53,017 nucleotides of DNA from Oscillibacter sp. GTDB lineage: Bacteria; Bacillota; Clostridia; Oscillospirales; Oscillospiraceae. The stretch spans positions 1 through 53,017 of the forward strand of contig JAAVZX010000084.1 of the NCBI GenBank assembly GCA_022791875.1, written 5' to 3'. The notes under the pieces were generated by a model. It searched no databases. It had not been told where the DNA came from and saw only the letters and a program-made list of their open reading frames with translations. Positions 24,069 to 32,638 of this stretch are shown here, one piece after another; position 1 is the first letter of the stretch, and each line of letters begins with the position of its first letter. A program made the translations under genes and the position numbers.

Positions 24069-25916
24069 TTAGAGGGTCAGGCCGTAGCGTTCGCAGAGCA
24101 TTGTCACGGTGGTGACAATCAGGAGGTAGTCGATTTCGTAGGCGCCCATGAGCTGGAAGTCCTCCTGGGCGTACATTCGGCGCAGGTTTTTTACGAATTC
24201 CACGTCAAATACGCCCTGCTTGCGGATCAAATCCTCGCTCAGGAATGCGTCTAAACCAGGGCGCTTCACGATGGCCGACATTCCCGGGGCCTGGAAGGGG
24301 AACTTCTTCCGCTTCACTATCTCGTCCGGCACGATGCCCGTGACCGCTTTCTTGATGATATATTTCTCGTTGGTGCCGTTGAGCTTGTACTTGTCCGGGA
24401 GGCGGGTCACGAAGTCCACTACCTGGGCGTCCAGGAAGGGGTGCCGCCCTTCTACAGAGTGGGAGAAAAACATGCGGTCCCCGTGCTCGCCCAAGAGGTG
24501 GTCCGCCAGACGGAGCTTCGCGTCAATGTAGGAGCGGCGCTTCTGGGTGCTGAGGCCCTTCAGGCGCTGCACGTTGACGGGGCTCTCCGCCCAGGCGGAG
24601 AAGCGCTCGATCTCGCCCCGCAGGTTGTCATTGTAGAGCTGGCGGTGGATTTTGCGGATCTCTGGGTGGTTGCGCTCGTAGCGGAAGTAGGGGTCGCCCC
24701 AGAGGCGCTCGTTGGCCTCGCATTCCTCGGGGGTCATTTTCCCCTTCTGCATCCCGCGGAAAAAGTCCACCATGTAGCCCACGTAGCCGTCGAAGAGCTC
24801 GTCGGCCCCCTGGCCCGTCAGGACCGCTTTCGCCGGGGAGTGGCGCACCAGGTCCGACAGGAGGAACGCCGCCGTGTCGTAGGTCTCCTTCACCGCCGAC
24901 TCGGCGTGGTAAATCACCGTGGGCAGGTTTCGCCAGATCTCCTCTTCTGCTACCTTCACGCTGTAGTGGGTCGTGTGGACCCGCTCGTGGACCAGCTTCT
25001 GGAAGCGGCTCTCGTCCAGGTCGCCGCTGCCGATCTCTGCGGAGAAGGAGTAGGCGCTGTTGAGCAGGTACTTGCCGATGCAGCAGGCCACGGCGGAGCT
25101 GTCCAGACCGCCGGAGATGTAGAAGCCGATGGGCACGTCCGCCACCAGCCGCCGGGTGATGGCGTCTTTCAGGAGCTGCCGCAGGGTTTCCACGTAGTAT
25201 TCCTCGCCCTTGTCCTCTTCCTCTTCGGCGCTGTAGATCAGGTCCCAGTATTCCAGGTCGCGGGGTTCCTCTCCCGGCACGATCCGCAGCATGTGGCCGG
25301 GACGCATGGATTTTACGCCGGCGAAGAAGGTTTCCGGGGCCACCGCGCCGGGGTAGTTCATGAGCTGGTCCACCGCTTTCAGGTTCAGGCGCCGCTCCAC
25401 GCCGGGGTACTCCAGAATGGCCTTGATCTCCGACGCGAAGACGACGCGGCCGTCGACAAAGGTGTAAAACAGGGGCGCAATGCCCATCTGGTCCCGGACC
25501 AGATGGAGCTGGCGGCTCTTTTCGTCGTAGAGGGCGATGGCAAACTGGCCGTTGAGGCGGTTAGGGAAGTCCAGGCCGTATTCCTCGTAGAGGTGGGGAA
25601 TCACCTCCACGTCCGTCTTCGTGCGGAAGCTGTGTCCCTTGGCCTCCAGCTCTTTGCGGAGCTCCGCGAAGTTGTAGACCTCGCCGTTGCAGACCATGGA
25701 GACGGTGCGGTCCTCGTTTTGCAGGGGCTGCATCCCGCCCTCCAGGTCGATGAAGCTGAGGCGGTTGAAGCCCAGCGCGCCGCGGTCCAGATAGAGGGCG
25801 CGGGTGCCGTCGGGGCCGCGGTGGCGGATGACGCGGAGCATTTCTTCCAACACTTTCGGCTCCGCGGAGCGGGTATCCTCGGGACTCAGGTTAAAAAATC
25901 CGGAAATTGCGCACAT
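24069..25916 (-). CDS. asnB: Asparagine synthetase (glutamine-hydrolysing)
   Basis: A 615-residue AsnB-type protein. The class II glutamine amidotransferase domain (1-about 200) begins MCAISGFFNLSPED with catalytic Cys2 and contains RHRGPDG, GALGFNRLSFIDLEGGMQPL and CNGEVYNFAELRKEL. The synthetase domain has the PP-loop YISGGLDSSAVACCIGKYLL, then AVLTGQGADELFDGYVGYM and HPFLDAQVVDFVTRLPDKYK. It could make asparagine, or, like other AsnB paralogues in cell-envelope operons (for example LtsA/AsnB1), amidate a wall precursor. Being last in an operon of surface-acylation genes makes the latter worth considering (inference). Confidence 0.93.
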   Translation of the reverse strand: MCAISGFFNLSPEDTRSAEPKVLEEMLRVIRHRGPDGTRALYLDRGALGFNRLSFIDLEGGMQPLQNEDRTVSMVCNGEVYNFAELRKELEAKGHSFRTKTDVEVIPHLYEEYGLDFPNRLNGQFAIALYDEKSRQLHLVRDQMGIAPLFYTFVDGRVVFASEIKAILEYPGVERRLNLKAVDQLMNYPGAVAPETFFAGVKSMRPGHMLRIVPGEEPRDLEYWDLIYSAEEEEDKGEEYYVETLRQLLKDAITRRLVADVPIGFYISGGLDSSAVACCIGKYLLNSAYSFSAEIGSGDLDESRFQKLVHERVHTTHYSVKVAEEEIWRNLPTVIYHAESAVKETYDTAAFLLSDLVRHSPAKAVLTGQGADELFDGYVGYMVDFFRGMQKGKMTPEECEANERLWGDPYFRYERNHPEIRKIHRQLYNDNLRGEIERFSAWAESPVNVQRLKGLSTQKRRSYIDAKLRLADHLLGEHGDRMFFSHSVEGRHPFLDAQVVDFVTRLPDKYKLNGTNEKYIIKKAVTGIVPDEIVKRKKFPFQAPGMSAIVKRPGLDAFLSEDLIRKQGVFDVEFVKNLRRMYAQEDFQLMGAYEIDYLLIVTTVTMLCERYGLTL

Positions 25917-25926
25917 ATTCTCTCTC

Positions 25927-26982
25927 CTATTCCACGTCCATGCCGTAGTATTCGTACTGGGCCAGCTTTTCCGCCTCGTAGGCGGCCAGCTTTTCCTCCC
26001 AGACGGCGCTGAGTGCCTCCTCCCCGCGCCGGTCGGGCAGTCCGATCTCCTCCCGCAGGAGCGCCCCCATGTAGTGGGAGAGCTTTTCCGCGCCGGAGAG
26101 GTTCATGTGCAGTCCGCCGTCGTAGGTGTCCGTGCTGTAGTCCACGCCGATTTCCGGACCCAGCTCCAGGAAGTTCAGATAGCGCAGGCCGCGCTCCTGG
26201 GCGAAGTCCCGGACCTGGGCGTCCCATTCCTCGTACCAGTAGGGATAGAGGCTGGGGGCCTTGATGAGAATCAGCTCGATGCCGTTTGCCTCGCAGAGGT
26301 CCGCGATTTTCACCAGGTAGCTCCAGGCGTTTGCGCCGAAGCGGTAGTCGGCCAGGGGGCGTCCCTCGGGGACGTTCTCGGCGGGACGCACGTCCACGCG
26401 CATATAGTAGCCGTTGAAGGAGACGGGCTTTTTCTTGAAAAGGTATTCCAGATCGGACGCGCCCAGGTCGCTCCAGCGGCTGTGGTAGCGGAGGATGGGG
26501 AAGACGTAGTCCAGGAAATTCTCGCTGTCTTTCATGGAGGCGAAAATCGCTTTCACTTTGGAGGGGGACCACTCCATGCCCTCCAGAGACATGCGGTTGT
26601 ACGCCTCCCGCTGGGACTCGTTGAACTGGAGGGACTGGACGTTGAAGACGACCACATCCGGAGTTTCGTAGCGCAGGGTATCTTCAAGCAGATAGTAGGA
26701 CTGCCAGATATACTGCTCGGCGCTGCCGCGGATATAGCTGTTGATGCCGTAGTCCTGCCAGAGGACGGCGGGGGAGAAGTTCTCGTAGACCTCGCAGTCC
26801 CCGATGAAGATAAGGTCGTGGTCCTTCTCTTCTTCGTAGTATTCGGCGACGAAGGCCCCCTCGACCACATCGTCGACGTATTTCGGCGTCAGCAGCCTTT
26901 GCAGCAGGAACAGCGACACCAAAATAATCACCGCAGAAACGGCAATTTTCACAAAACGGCCCATACGGCTGGTTTCAGTCAT
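25927..26982 (-). CDS. SGNH/DltD-like protein with Cys in place of the nucleophile Ser
   Basis: A 351-residue protein with one N-terminal membrane anchor (about 11-30) and an outside domain with SGNH-hydrolase layout. Block I is DLIFIGDCEVYENFSPAVLW, where GDC replaces GDS (Cys63). The other catalytic pair is in TYDGGLHMNLSGAEKL (Asp288, His292). FRGSAEQ-like block (YIRGSAEQYIWQSYYLLED) follows block I. Position after an MBOAT gene is that of DltD, which moves an acyl group on the outer face. RBS GGGAGGATTTTTTGCT precedes the ATG at 26982. Whether Cys is catalytic or the enzyme is inactive is unknown. Confidence 0.8.
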   Translation of the reverse strand: MTETSRMGRFVKIAVSAVIILVSLFLLQRLLTPKYVDDVVEGAFVAEYYEEEKDHDLIFIGDCEVYENFSPAVLWQDYGINSYIRGSAEQYIWQSYYLLEDTLRYETPDVVVFNVQSLQFNESQREAYNRMSLEGMEWSPSKVKAIFASMKDSENFLDYVFPILRYHSRWSDLGASDLEYLFKKKPVSFNGYYMRVDVRPAENVPEGRPLADYRFGANAWSYLVKIADLCEANGIELILIKAPSLYPYWYEEWDAQVRDFAQERGLRYLNFLELGPEIGVDYSTDTYDGGLHMNLSGAEKLSHYMGALLREEIGLPDRRGEEALSAVWEEKLAAYEAEKLAQYEYYGMDVE

Positions 26983-27023
26983 AGCAAAAAATCCTCCCAA
27001 AAGCAAAGGCAATCAAAAACAGA

Positions 27024-27132
27024 GTGATCTGCCAGGGTCCAGGGAGGCGCACGCCTCCCTGGTGGGAGTCCAGAGGGCAAAGCCCTTTGGCCGCCGGAGG
27101 CCCCCCGTCCTTCGTCCCCCGTAGGCAGGCAC
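27024..27132. repeat. Modular intergenic repeat, copy A5
   Basis: TGATCTGCCAGGGTCCAGGG, hairpins CCAGGGAGGC/GCCTCCCTGG and CCAGAGGGC/GCCCTTTGG, and the reverse core CCGCCGGAGGCCCCCCGT. It sits inside the operon between the MBOAT and SGNH genes, an unusual position for these repeats. Confidence 0.85.
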
Positions 27133-27139
27133 CACAGAT

Positions 27140-28732
27140 TCAGAACTGGTTGTAGATGAACTGGCTGGCGTCGTAGCCGACGCCGTAGGCTCCGGCCAGG
27201 AGGATGATTAGGAAGAGGCCGTACCAGGTGATGAAGCGGATGGGATAGGGTTTGGCGGCGATGCGGGGGCGGATTTGGCCGGTGCGCTGGGTGAGGCTGA
27301 CGGTCAGCATGAGGATTGTGCCTGCGGCTAAGATGGCGTAGTCCAGAGGGGTCAGGCCCAGGTCCAGGAGGGAGCCGTCCCAGAGGATGTGCCAGTTGTT
27401 GACGGTTAACAGGGACGCGAAGACGCTGAAAGTGTCCTTTAAGCTGGAGTAGCAGTCGAAGATATTCAATGCGCAGACCAGTAGGAACGTGCGGCCTACC
27501 TGGAAGATTTTGTACCAGAGTTTTCCATCTACATGGAAGCGGTCGTGGAACTTTTTATAGAGGGGTTCCAATTCCTCCGAGGCCATGAGAACCGCCCAGT
27601 TGGCCAGGCCCCATACAATAAAATTCCAGCTTGCGCCGTGCCAGATGCCGGTGGCAAGCCAGACCGTGAAGGTGGAGAGATACACCGGGACACGCTTTCC
27701 CGCCCGCTCGCCGAAGCGTTTGCGGAAAAACTTCGCCGTGCGCTGCATGGGCTTGCTGGTGGACACCGGGTAGAAAATATAGTCGCGGAACCAGCTGCAC
27801 ATGGAGATGTGCCAGCGCCGCCAGTATTCTTTCAGGGATTTCGAGAAGTACGGGCGGTGGAAGTTCTCCTGGACTGTGACGCCCAGGGCTTCCGCAATGC
27901 CGATGGTGATGTCGATGCCGCCGGTGAAGTCGGCATACAGCTCCAACGTGTAGAGCAGCATCCCCACCGCGGCGTATGCGCCGTTGTAGGTGCCCGGATC
28001 GCCAATGATTGTGGACACGCCTGCCAGAACGCGGTCCGCAATCACCATCTTCTTGAAGTAGCCCCAGAGCATCCGTTGAAGCCCGAAGCTCACCTGCTTC
28101 GCGTCGTAGCCGTGGGGCTGTCCCAGCGTCTTCGACAGGTCGCCGAAGCGGCTGATAGGCCCCTGGACCAGCTGCGGGAAAAAGGCGATGAACAGCCCAA
28201 ACCTGAACAGGTTCCGCTCCGCCGGAACGGCCCCGCGGTACACGTCCACCAGGTAGCCGATGGCCTGGAAGGTGTAGAAGGAAATGCCCATGGGCAGGGC
28301 CAGGGTCACAAAGGAGAGGGGCTCCCCGCCGCCAAAGGCGGACACGGCGGCGTTCAGATTGGCAATGACAAAATTTGCATACTTCACCACCGCCAGAATC
28401 CCCAGATTCAGCAGCAGACAGAGCGCCGCCCAGCGGAAGCGGATGCGCTTCTGCCCGTTCTGGTACGCCTTGCGCTCCTCCCGGCTCAGCTTTTCCTTGT
28501 GGGCCTTGACGTAAGCCTTCTGCCGCAGGGCGTTGTCCTCAATGAGGCGCGCCGCGGCGTAGACGGTGCAGGTGGTGGCAAGGATGTACAGGAGGTACTT
28601 GGGCCCAGCCGCCGCATAAAAGAGATAGCTGGCCGCCAGAAGCAGGGGCTGCTGCCCCCGCTTCGGGACCAGATAGTACGCCGGGATCAGAACCAGGAGG
28701 AAGCCCAGGAACGCGTAGGATGTAAACAGCAT
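27140..28732 (-). CDS. MBOAT acyltransferase (DltB/AlgI-like)
   Basis: A 530-residue polytopic membrane protein of the MBOAT family with about 11-13 helices. It starts LFTSYAFLGFLLVLIPAYYL. The conserved family block is YWRRWHISMCSWFRDYIFYP, and the catalytic His is in ATGIWHGASWNFIVWGL. These proteins pass an activated acyl group through the membrane; DltB takes D-alanine from the carrier protein, AlgI acetyl groups. Its neighbours, carrier protein (12 bp upstream) and DltA-like ligase, point to DltB-like use. RBS on the minus strand precedes the ATG at 28732. Confidence 0.92.
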   Translation of the reverse strand: MLFTSYAFLGFLLVLIPAYYLVPKRGQQPLLLAASYLFYAAAGPKYLLYILATTCTVYAAARLIEDNALRQKAYVKAHKEKLSREERKAYQNGQKRIRFRWAALCLLLNLGILAVVKYANFVIANLNAAVSAFGGGEPLSFVTLALPMGISFYTFQAIGYLVDVYRGAVPAERNLFRFGLFIAFFPQLVQGPISRFGDLSKTLGQPHGYDAKQVSFGLQRMLWGYFKKMVIADRVLAGVSTIIGDPGTYNGAYAAVGMLLYTLELYADFTGGIDITIGIAEALGVTVQENFHRPYFSKSLKEYWRRWHISMCSWFRDYIFYPVSTSKPMQRTAKFFRKRFGERAGKRVPVYLSTFTVWLATGIWHGASWNFIVWGLANWAVLMASEELEPLYKKFHDRFHVDGKLWYKIFQVGRTFLLVCALNIFDCYSSLKDTFSVFASLLTVNNWHILWDGSLLDLGLTPLDYAILAAGTILMLTVSLTQRTGQIRPRIAAKPYPIRFITWYGLFLIILLAGAYGVGYDASQFIYNQF

Positions 28733-28744
28733 ACCCGCGTCCCG

Positions 28745-28975
28745 TCAGTCCTCGTCTTCCAGACGCTGGATCAGCGCGTAGAGGGCCTTGGCGGAGTTAA
28801 AATTCTCCGGCACGATGTCCTTGGCCGTGACGGTGATGTCGAAGGTTTCGCTGATCTCGGAAATCAGGCTCACGATGTCCATGGAGTCCAGGATCATGTC
28901 GTCCACCAGGTGTTCCTCGGTTTCGTAGTCCACGTCGGGGTGCAGGTCGGTCAGAATCTCCAGTAATTCGTTCAT
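28745..28975 (-). CDS. Acyl/D-alanyl carrier protein
   Basis: A 76-residue acidic carrier protein. Ser31 in DDMILDSMDIVSLI is the phosphopantetheine site (DSMD). The helical pattern (NELLEILTDLHPDVDYETEE, then SEISETFDITVTAKDI and SAKALYALIQRLEDED) matches ACP/PCP folds. Genes for a DltA-like ligase and an MBOAT protein flank it, so it probably carries the residue that ligase activates. RBS AAAGGAAGAACGCGCT lies before the ATG. Dlt identity is by context. Confidence 0.92.
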   Translation of the reverse strand: MNELLEILTDLHPDVDYETEEHLVDDMILDSMDIVSLISEISETFDITVTAKDIVPENFNSAKALYALIQRLEDED

Positions 28976-29005
28976 AGCGCGTTCTTCCTTTCTAATATTG
29001 CCGTT

Positions 29006-30523
29006 TTATCCGGCTTCGTACTCGCTTTTCAGGGCCTTGCGGTCCAGCTTCCCGTTGGCGGTGAAGGGCAGGGCGTCCCGCCGGAACAGCTTCTGGGGCA
29101 GCATGTAGCGGGGGAGCTTCGTCTTGAGAAGGGCCAGGAGGTCCCGCTCGGCGGGGTCCCCCATGTAGTAGAGAATAATCTTCCCCTTTTTCGCGTCGTA
29201 AATACACGCCGCTATCTTCACGCCGGGGAGCATCGCCGCCTGGACCTCGATCTCCCCCAGCTCGATGCGGTGGCCCATGTGCTTGACCTGGTAGTCCTTC
29301 CGGGAGACGAAGACCAGGTCGCCGTCCGCGTTCCGGCGGGCGATGTCGCCGGTCTTGTAGATCAGCTCGGGGTAGGCGGTGTTCAGGGGGTTCTGCACGA
29401 AGGACTCCCGGGTGCGCCCGGGGTCGTTGTAGTAGCCCAGGGCCAGGGAGGTGCCGCGGATGCAGATCTCCCCCTCCTCTCCTTCTGCCGCAAGGGTTCC
29501 GTCCTTGGTGAGCAGCAGGATTTCACGGTTGGGGAAGGGCTGTCCGATGGGGATGGCCTCGCCGTTGGCGAAGGGGCGGCGGACACGGTAGGAGCAGCAC
29601 ATGCCGGTGCCCTCGGTGGGTCCGTAGAGGTTGATGAAAGCCGCGCCGGGCACGGCCTCCCACCAGCGGTTGAACTGCTTGACGGGGAAGACCTCGCTGC
29701 CGAAGGCCACGGTGCGCAGGTGTTCCGGCTTCACCAGGTCGAAGGTGCCGAAGGCGCTGATCATGGTCAGGGCGGAGACGACCCAGCAGAGGGTGTTGAT
29801 CCGGTGGGCGTTCAGGTACTCCACCAGGGGCACAGGGGTGGAAAACAGGTTCTTGGGGATCAGGTAAGTGGTTGCGCCGCAGCGGATTGTGCCGATGAGC
29901 TCCTTGAGGCAGGCGTCAAAATAGAGGGGCGTCTGACTGCCGAAGACGGTATCGCCGTCCAGGGCCAGGACTTCGCTGAGCTGCTCGATATAGTCCACCA
30001 CAGCCCTGTGGCAGGAGGCCACGCCCTTGGGAATCCCGGTGGAGCCGGAGGTGAAGACCACGTAGATGGGGTCCGTGTCGATGCTTTTGCGCTGTATGTC
30101 CTCCAGAGCTAAGAGGTCCGGATCGGTCCGCGCCAGGTCCTCAAAGAGGACGGTTTCGCCGCTGTCCAAACGGAAGTTTTTCGTCAGGTCCAGGGCGTCC
30201 CGGTCGCAGATGACCAGAGGCGGGCGCAGGTTGTCCAGAATGAGCTGAATCCGCGCCGCGGGCATTTCCTCGTCGATGGGCACGTAGAAGCAGCCCCCGG
30301 CCACCACGCCGAAGAAAGCCGCAATCTCCGCGGGGGATTTTTTCATGAACACCACCACGGGCTGTTTGTAAATGCCTCTCTGGTGGAGGGCGGTGCCCAC
30401 GCCGCGGGTGTGCCGCAGGAGCCGGGAAAAGGTGAGGTTTTCCGACGAGCCGTCGGAGAACGCGATTTTGTCCGGTACTCTTTTGGCGCTTTTATACAAA
30501 TAGTTTAGGATATGGTTCTGCAT
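29006..30523 (-). CDS. AMP-binding ligase, DltA-like amino-acid adenylation enzyme
   Basis: A 505-residue adenylation enzyme. Motifs in order are A3 YVVFTSGSTGIPKGV, A5 INLYGPTEGTGMC, A7 YKTGDIARRNADGDLVFVSR, A8 KHMGHRIELGEIEVQA and A10 NGKLDRKAL. In Dlt systems this enzyme loads D-alanine on the carrier protein in the cytoplasm. The A8 sequence MGHRIELGEIE and the ACP, MBOAT and SGNH partners downstream fit a DltA role, but the residue activated cannot be read with confidence; another amino acid is possible. The gene order here is A-C-B-D instead of the common A-B-C-D. Confidence 0.9.
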   Translation of the reverse strand: MQNHILNYLYKSAKRVPDKIAFSDGSSENLTFSRLLRHTRGVGTALHQRGIYKQPVVVFMKKSPAEIAAFFGVVAGGCFYVPIDEEMPAARIQLILDNLRPPLVICDRDALDLTKNFRLDSGETVLFEDLARTDPDLLALEDIQRKSIDTDPIYVVFTSGSTGIPKGVASCHRAVVDYIEQLSEVLALDGDTVFGSQTPLYFDACLKELIGTIRCGATTYLIPKNLFSTPVPLVEYLNAHRINTLCWVVSALTMISAFGTFDLVKPEHLRTVAFGSEVFPVKQFNRWWEAVPGAAFINLYGPTEGTGMCCSYRVRRPFANGEAIPIGQPFPNREILLLTKDGTLAAEGEEGEICIRGTSLALGYYNDPGRTRESFVQNPLNTAYPELIYKTGDIARRNADGDLVFVSRKDYQVKHMGHRIELGEIEVQAAMLPGVKIAACIYDAKKGKIILYYMGDPAERDLLALLKTKLPRYMLPQKLFRRDALPFTANGKLDRKALKSEYEAG

Positions 30524-30549
30524 ACTCGCTCCTTCCCGCTGGGCCGCGC

Positions 30550-31143
30550 TCAGCCCAGCAGGTCGTTGATGGCAATATACTCCACGGACACGGCCTTTCC
30601 GTCTTCAAAGAGCACGGAGAGCCGGGCGTCGCCGTTTTCATAGGAGAACTGGGTGCCCAGGTCCTCGTAGTCTTCGCCGTAAGCGGCCTCCACTTCCTCC
30701 GGAGTGGAGCCGATGGTGATGCCCTCGGGGGTGGACACGGCGTCGCTGAGGATGCGGATGCTGGAGATATAGTCCTTGTCGCCGTCGGGGTAGGTGATCA
30801 GCTCCATGTCGCTGTAGGTGTAGGTCTTGTCCAGGCCGTCAAAGGCGCAGCTGGCGGCCTCAAAATAGCTGTCGGGCTCGCCGATATAGTCCAGCAGGGG
30901 GGCGAACTCGGCGTTCATGGGCAGGGGGCAGTCGTGGTAGGTGAAGACGTAGTCGCTGTTGGCCTCGGGGGTCGGGACCTGGGGGCCGCTGCTGCCGCTG
31001 TCGCCGCTGCCTTGGGACTGCCCGCCGCTGGAGCTGCCGCCGCAGGCGGTGAGGGTCAGGGCCAGAAGGACGGTCAGGGCGCAGAAGAGGGCGGTGCGCC
31101 GGGGGTTTTTTGCCGTGAAAATTTTACGAAGATTAAGCCGCAT
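30550..31143 (-). CDS. Lipoprotein with a surface-exposed domain
   Basis: A 197-residue lipoprotein. A basic N-terminus (RLNLRKIFTAKNPRR), a hydrophobic stretch and the lipobox LTAC (followed by GGSSSGGQSQGSGDSGSSG) lead into a linker and a compact C-terminal domain (YIGEPDSYFEAASCAFDGLD, STPEGITIGSTPEEVEAAYG). That last block resembles SmpA/BamE-like lipoproteins that start with GST-x-E-V. No family was recognised. Its start overlaps the transglutaminase gene's end by 11 bp, so it is coupled to it, and the ligase gene follows after 26 bp. It may help the acylation machinery outside, but this is inference. Confidence 0.8.
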   Translation of the reverse strand: MRLNLRKIFTAKNPRRTALFCALTVLLALTLTACGGSSSGGQSQGSGDSGSSGPQVPTPEANSDYVFTYHDCPLPMNAEFAPLLDYIGEPDSYFEAASCAFDGLDKTYTYSDMELITYPDGDKDYISSIRILSDAVSTPEGITIGSTPEEVEAAYGEDYEDLGTQFSYENGDARLSVLFEDGKAVSVEYIAINDLLG

Positions 31144-32206
31144 TATGGGCCTCCTGTTCCGCGCCGGGTTCCGCTCCAGCGCTCAAAGTTGTATTGCCGG
31201 CCTCCGGGGCGCTGTTTGCATCCGCGTCCGCAAGCGGAGGCGTCACCTCCGCGGCCGTGTTTTCCGGCTGCGCCTCGCCGGGCTCACCGGTGGCGCGCTC
31301 GGGGAGAAGGGAGCCGTCGAAGGTGTAGTATTCCCGGCCCGCCCGGGCGGTGTAGTCCGCGGCCTCGGCGTCGGTGAACATGAAGCTGACGAAAGCGGGC
31401 ATTTTGCTGCTGCGGGGGGTTGCGTCGAAGTGATACCAGCCGTCGCCGCAGTTCACCAGGTTCCAGAAGTGGGAGGTGGGCCCGCCCAGGCGCTGGACCT
31501 CCAGATTGTCGATGCCCAGGGCGGTCAGCAGGGCGCGGGAGACGGCGTAGTATGTAAAGCAGTCGCCCTTGCGGGTGGTAAGGCCCTCGTAAGCGCCGTT
31601 CAGCCAGTCGGACTTGTCGGAGTCGCCGGTGTAGCTGATTTTCGTGCGGGTGAAGTCGAAGACGGCCCTGGCCTGCTCCAGCTTGCTCATGTCGTCGGAG
31701 ACGATTTTCTCCAGCACCACCTGGACCAGGTGATCCAGCTCTTCCTGCTTCTCTGAGGGCACTCCGTCCGCGGGCGCGGAGACGGGAGGGGCCTCCCCGC
31801 CGCCGGAGGGCTGCTGGGGCTGGGATGCGTCTCCGCCTCCCGACTGGGTAGGCGGGTCCGCCGTCTCAGGCGGGGGCGTGGTGCCCTGGTCCGGCGCGGG
31901 GGCCGTCGTGGAGGCGTCCGGGGCGCTGGGGGTGTCGGGGGTGACGGTAGGTGTCCGGATGGGTTCGGTGACGTTCGGCTCGGCGTCCTCCGGCAAGGGC
32001 GGCTCAATCACGGGCTCCGAGTCGGGCATGGAGAGGAAGTAGGTCCCCAGGGTCAGCACCAGGGTGGCCAGCAGCATCAGCACTCCCGTCCGCAGGGAGA
32101 TGTAAGAGGAACTGTCCCGTTCCCGGCGGCGGACTCTTGCGCCGCCGCGGCGCTCCGGCGGAGTGCCCTGGGGCCTCCGGTCCTTGGTTGCAGATGAATT
32201 TCCCAT
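31133..32206 (-). CDS. Membrane-anchored transglutaminase-like protein
   Basis: A 357-residue protein with a basic cytoplasmic tail (RRRERDSSSYISLRTGV), a single membrane helix (about 45-62), a long Pro/Thr/Gly-rich linker (about 70-160) and a transglutaminase-like domain (about 165-290). The catalytic triad is visible: Cys in TTRKGDCFTYYAVS, His in GPTSHFWNLVN, Asp in WYHFDATPR. Such proteins can be cross-linking enzymes, proteases or peptidoglycan-linked amidases. It is the first gene of the D-alanylation-like operon. ATG at 32206 follows AAGGAGC, preferred over an upstream in-frame ATG. The exact role is unknown. Confidence 0.85.
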   Translation of the reverse strand: MGNSSATKDRRPQGTPPERRGGARVRRRERDSSSYISLRTGVLMLLATLVLTLGTYFLSMPDSEPVIEPPLPEDAEPNVTEPIRTPTVTPDTPSAPDASTTAPAPDQGTTPPPETADPPTQSGGGDASQPQQPSGGGEAPPVSAPADGVPSEKQEELDHLVQVVLEKIVSDDMSKLEQARAVFDFTRTKISYTGDSDKSDWLNGAYEGLTTRKGDCFTYYAVSRALLTALGIDNLEVQRLGGPTSHFWNLVNCGDGWYHFDATPRSSKMPAFVSFMFTDAEAADYTARAGREYYTFDGSLLPERATGEPGEAQPENTAAEVTPPLADADANSAPEAGNTTLSAGAEPGAEQEAHNAA

Positions 32207-32279
32207 ATATTTCAAGCTCCTTAATTTCGTTCCGCAGGCGGAAAAGGGCAGGGAATCCCCCTCCTTTTCCATCCGTTCA

Positions 32280-32308
32280 ATTATAATGCCGCGGAGGACA
32301 ATTTACAA
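32280..32308 (-). promoter_or_regulatory. Sigma-A-type promoter of the transglutaminase-dlt-like operon
   Basis: On the minus strand: TTGTAA (32303-32308), a 17-bp spacer and a perfect TATAAT (32280-32285), 73 bp before the transglutaminase ATG. The rest of 32209-32490 contains no ORF or other feature I could support. Confidence 0.7.
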
Positions 32309-32490
32309 GAGCATTTTTTTGTGCGTGGTGGAGAATTTTAAGCCGCCGGACGGCGGGAGAAACGTACAAAATTTTCTCCCCGCAGGGGGAATCTGTCAAC
32401 TTTTCGGGGCGGCTCCGCCTGGCGTCCCGTGGAATTTCACGGCGGGCGGGGGCAAAAATGGGGGGCTGGAAAAAAATTTGAAGGAAAGGG

Positions 32491-32519
32491 TTGACACGGG
32501 GTCAAAAGTGTGGTAGTCT
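32491..32519 (+). promoter_or_regulatory. Promoter of the tRNA-Leu/tRNA-fMet cluster
   Basis: TTGACA (32491-32496), a 17-bp spacer, TAGTCT (32514-32519), then tRNA-Leu begins 18 bp later. Confidence 0.75.
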
Positions 32520-32537
32520 ATGTGTTGCCGACAAGCT

Positions 32538-32624
32538 GCCGGTGTGGTGGAATTGGTAGACACAGGAGACTTAAAATCTCCCGGTAGCAATACTGTACCG
32601 GTTCGAGTCCGGTCACCGGCACCA
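32538..32624 (+). tRNA. tRNA-Leu (anticodon TAA)
   Basis: An 87-nt class II tRNA. Acceptor GCCGGTG pairs with CACCGGC, the anticodon arm is GGAGA-CTTAAAA-TCTCC (anticodon TAA), there is a long variable arm, the T-loop is GGTTCGAGTCC and CCA is encoded. Confidence 0.97.
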
Positions 32625-32638
32625 CAAAAAGGATATAT

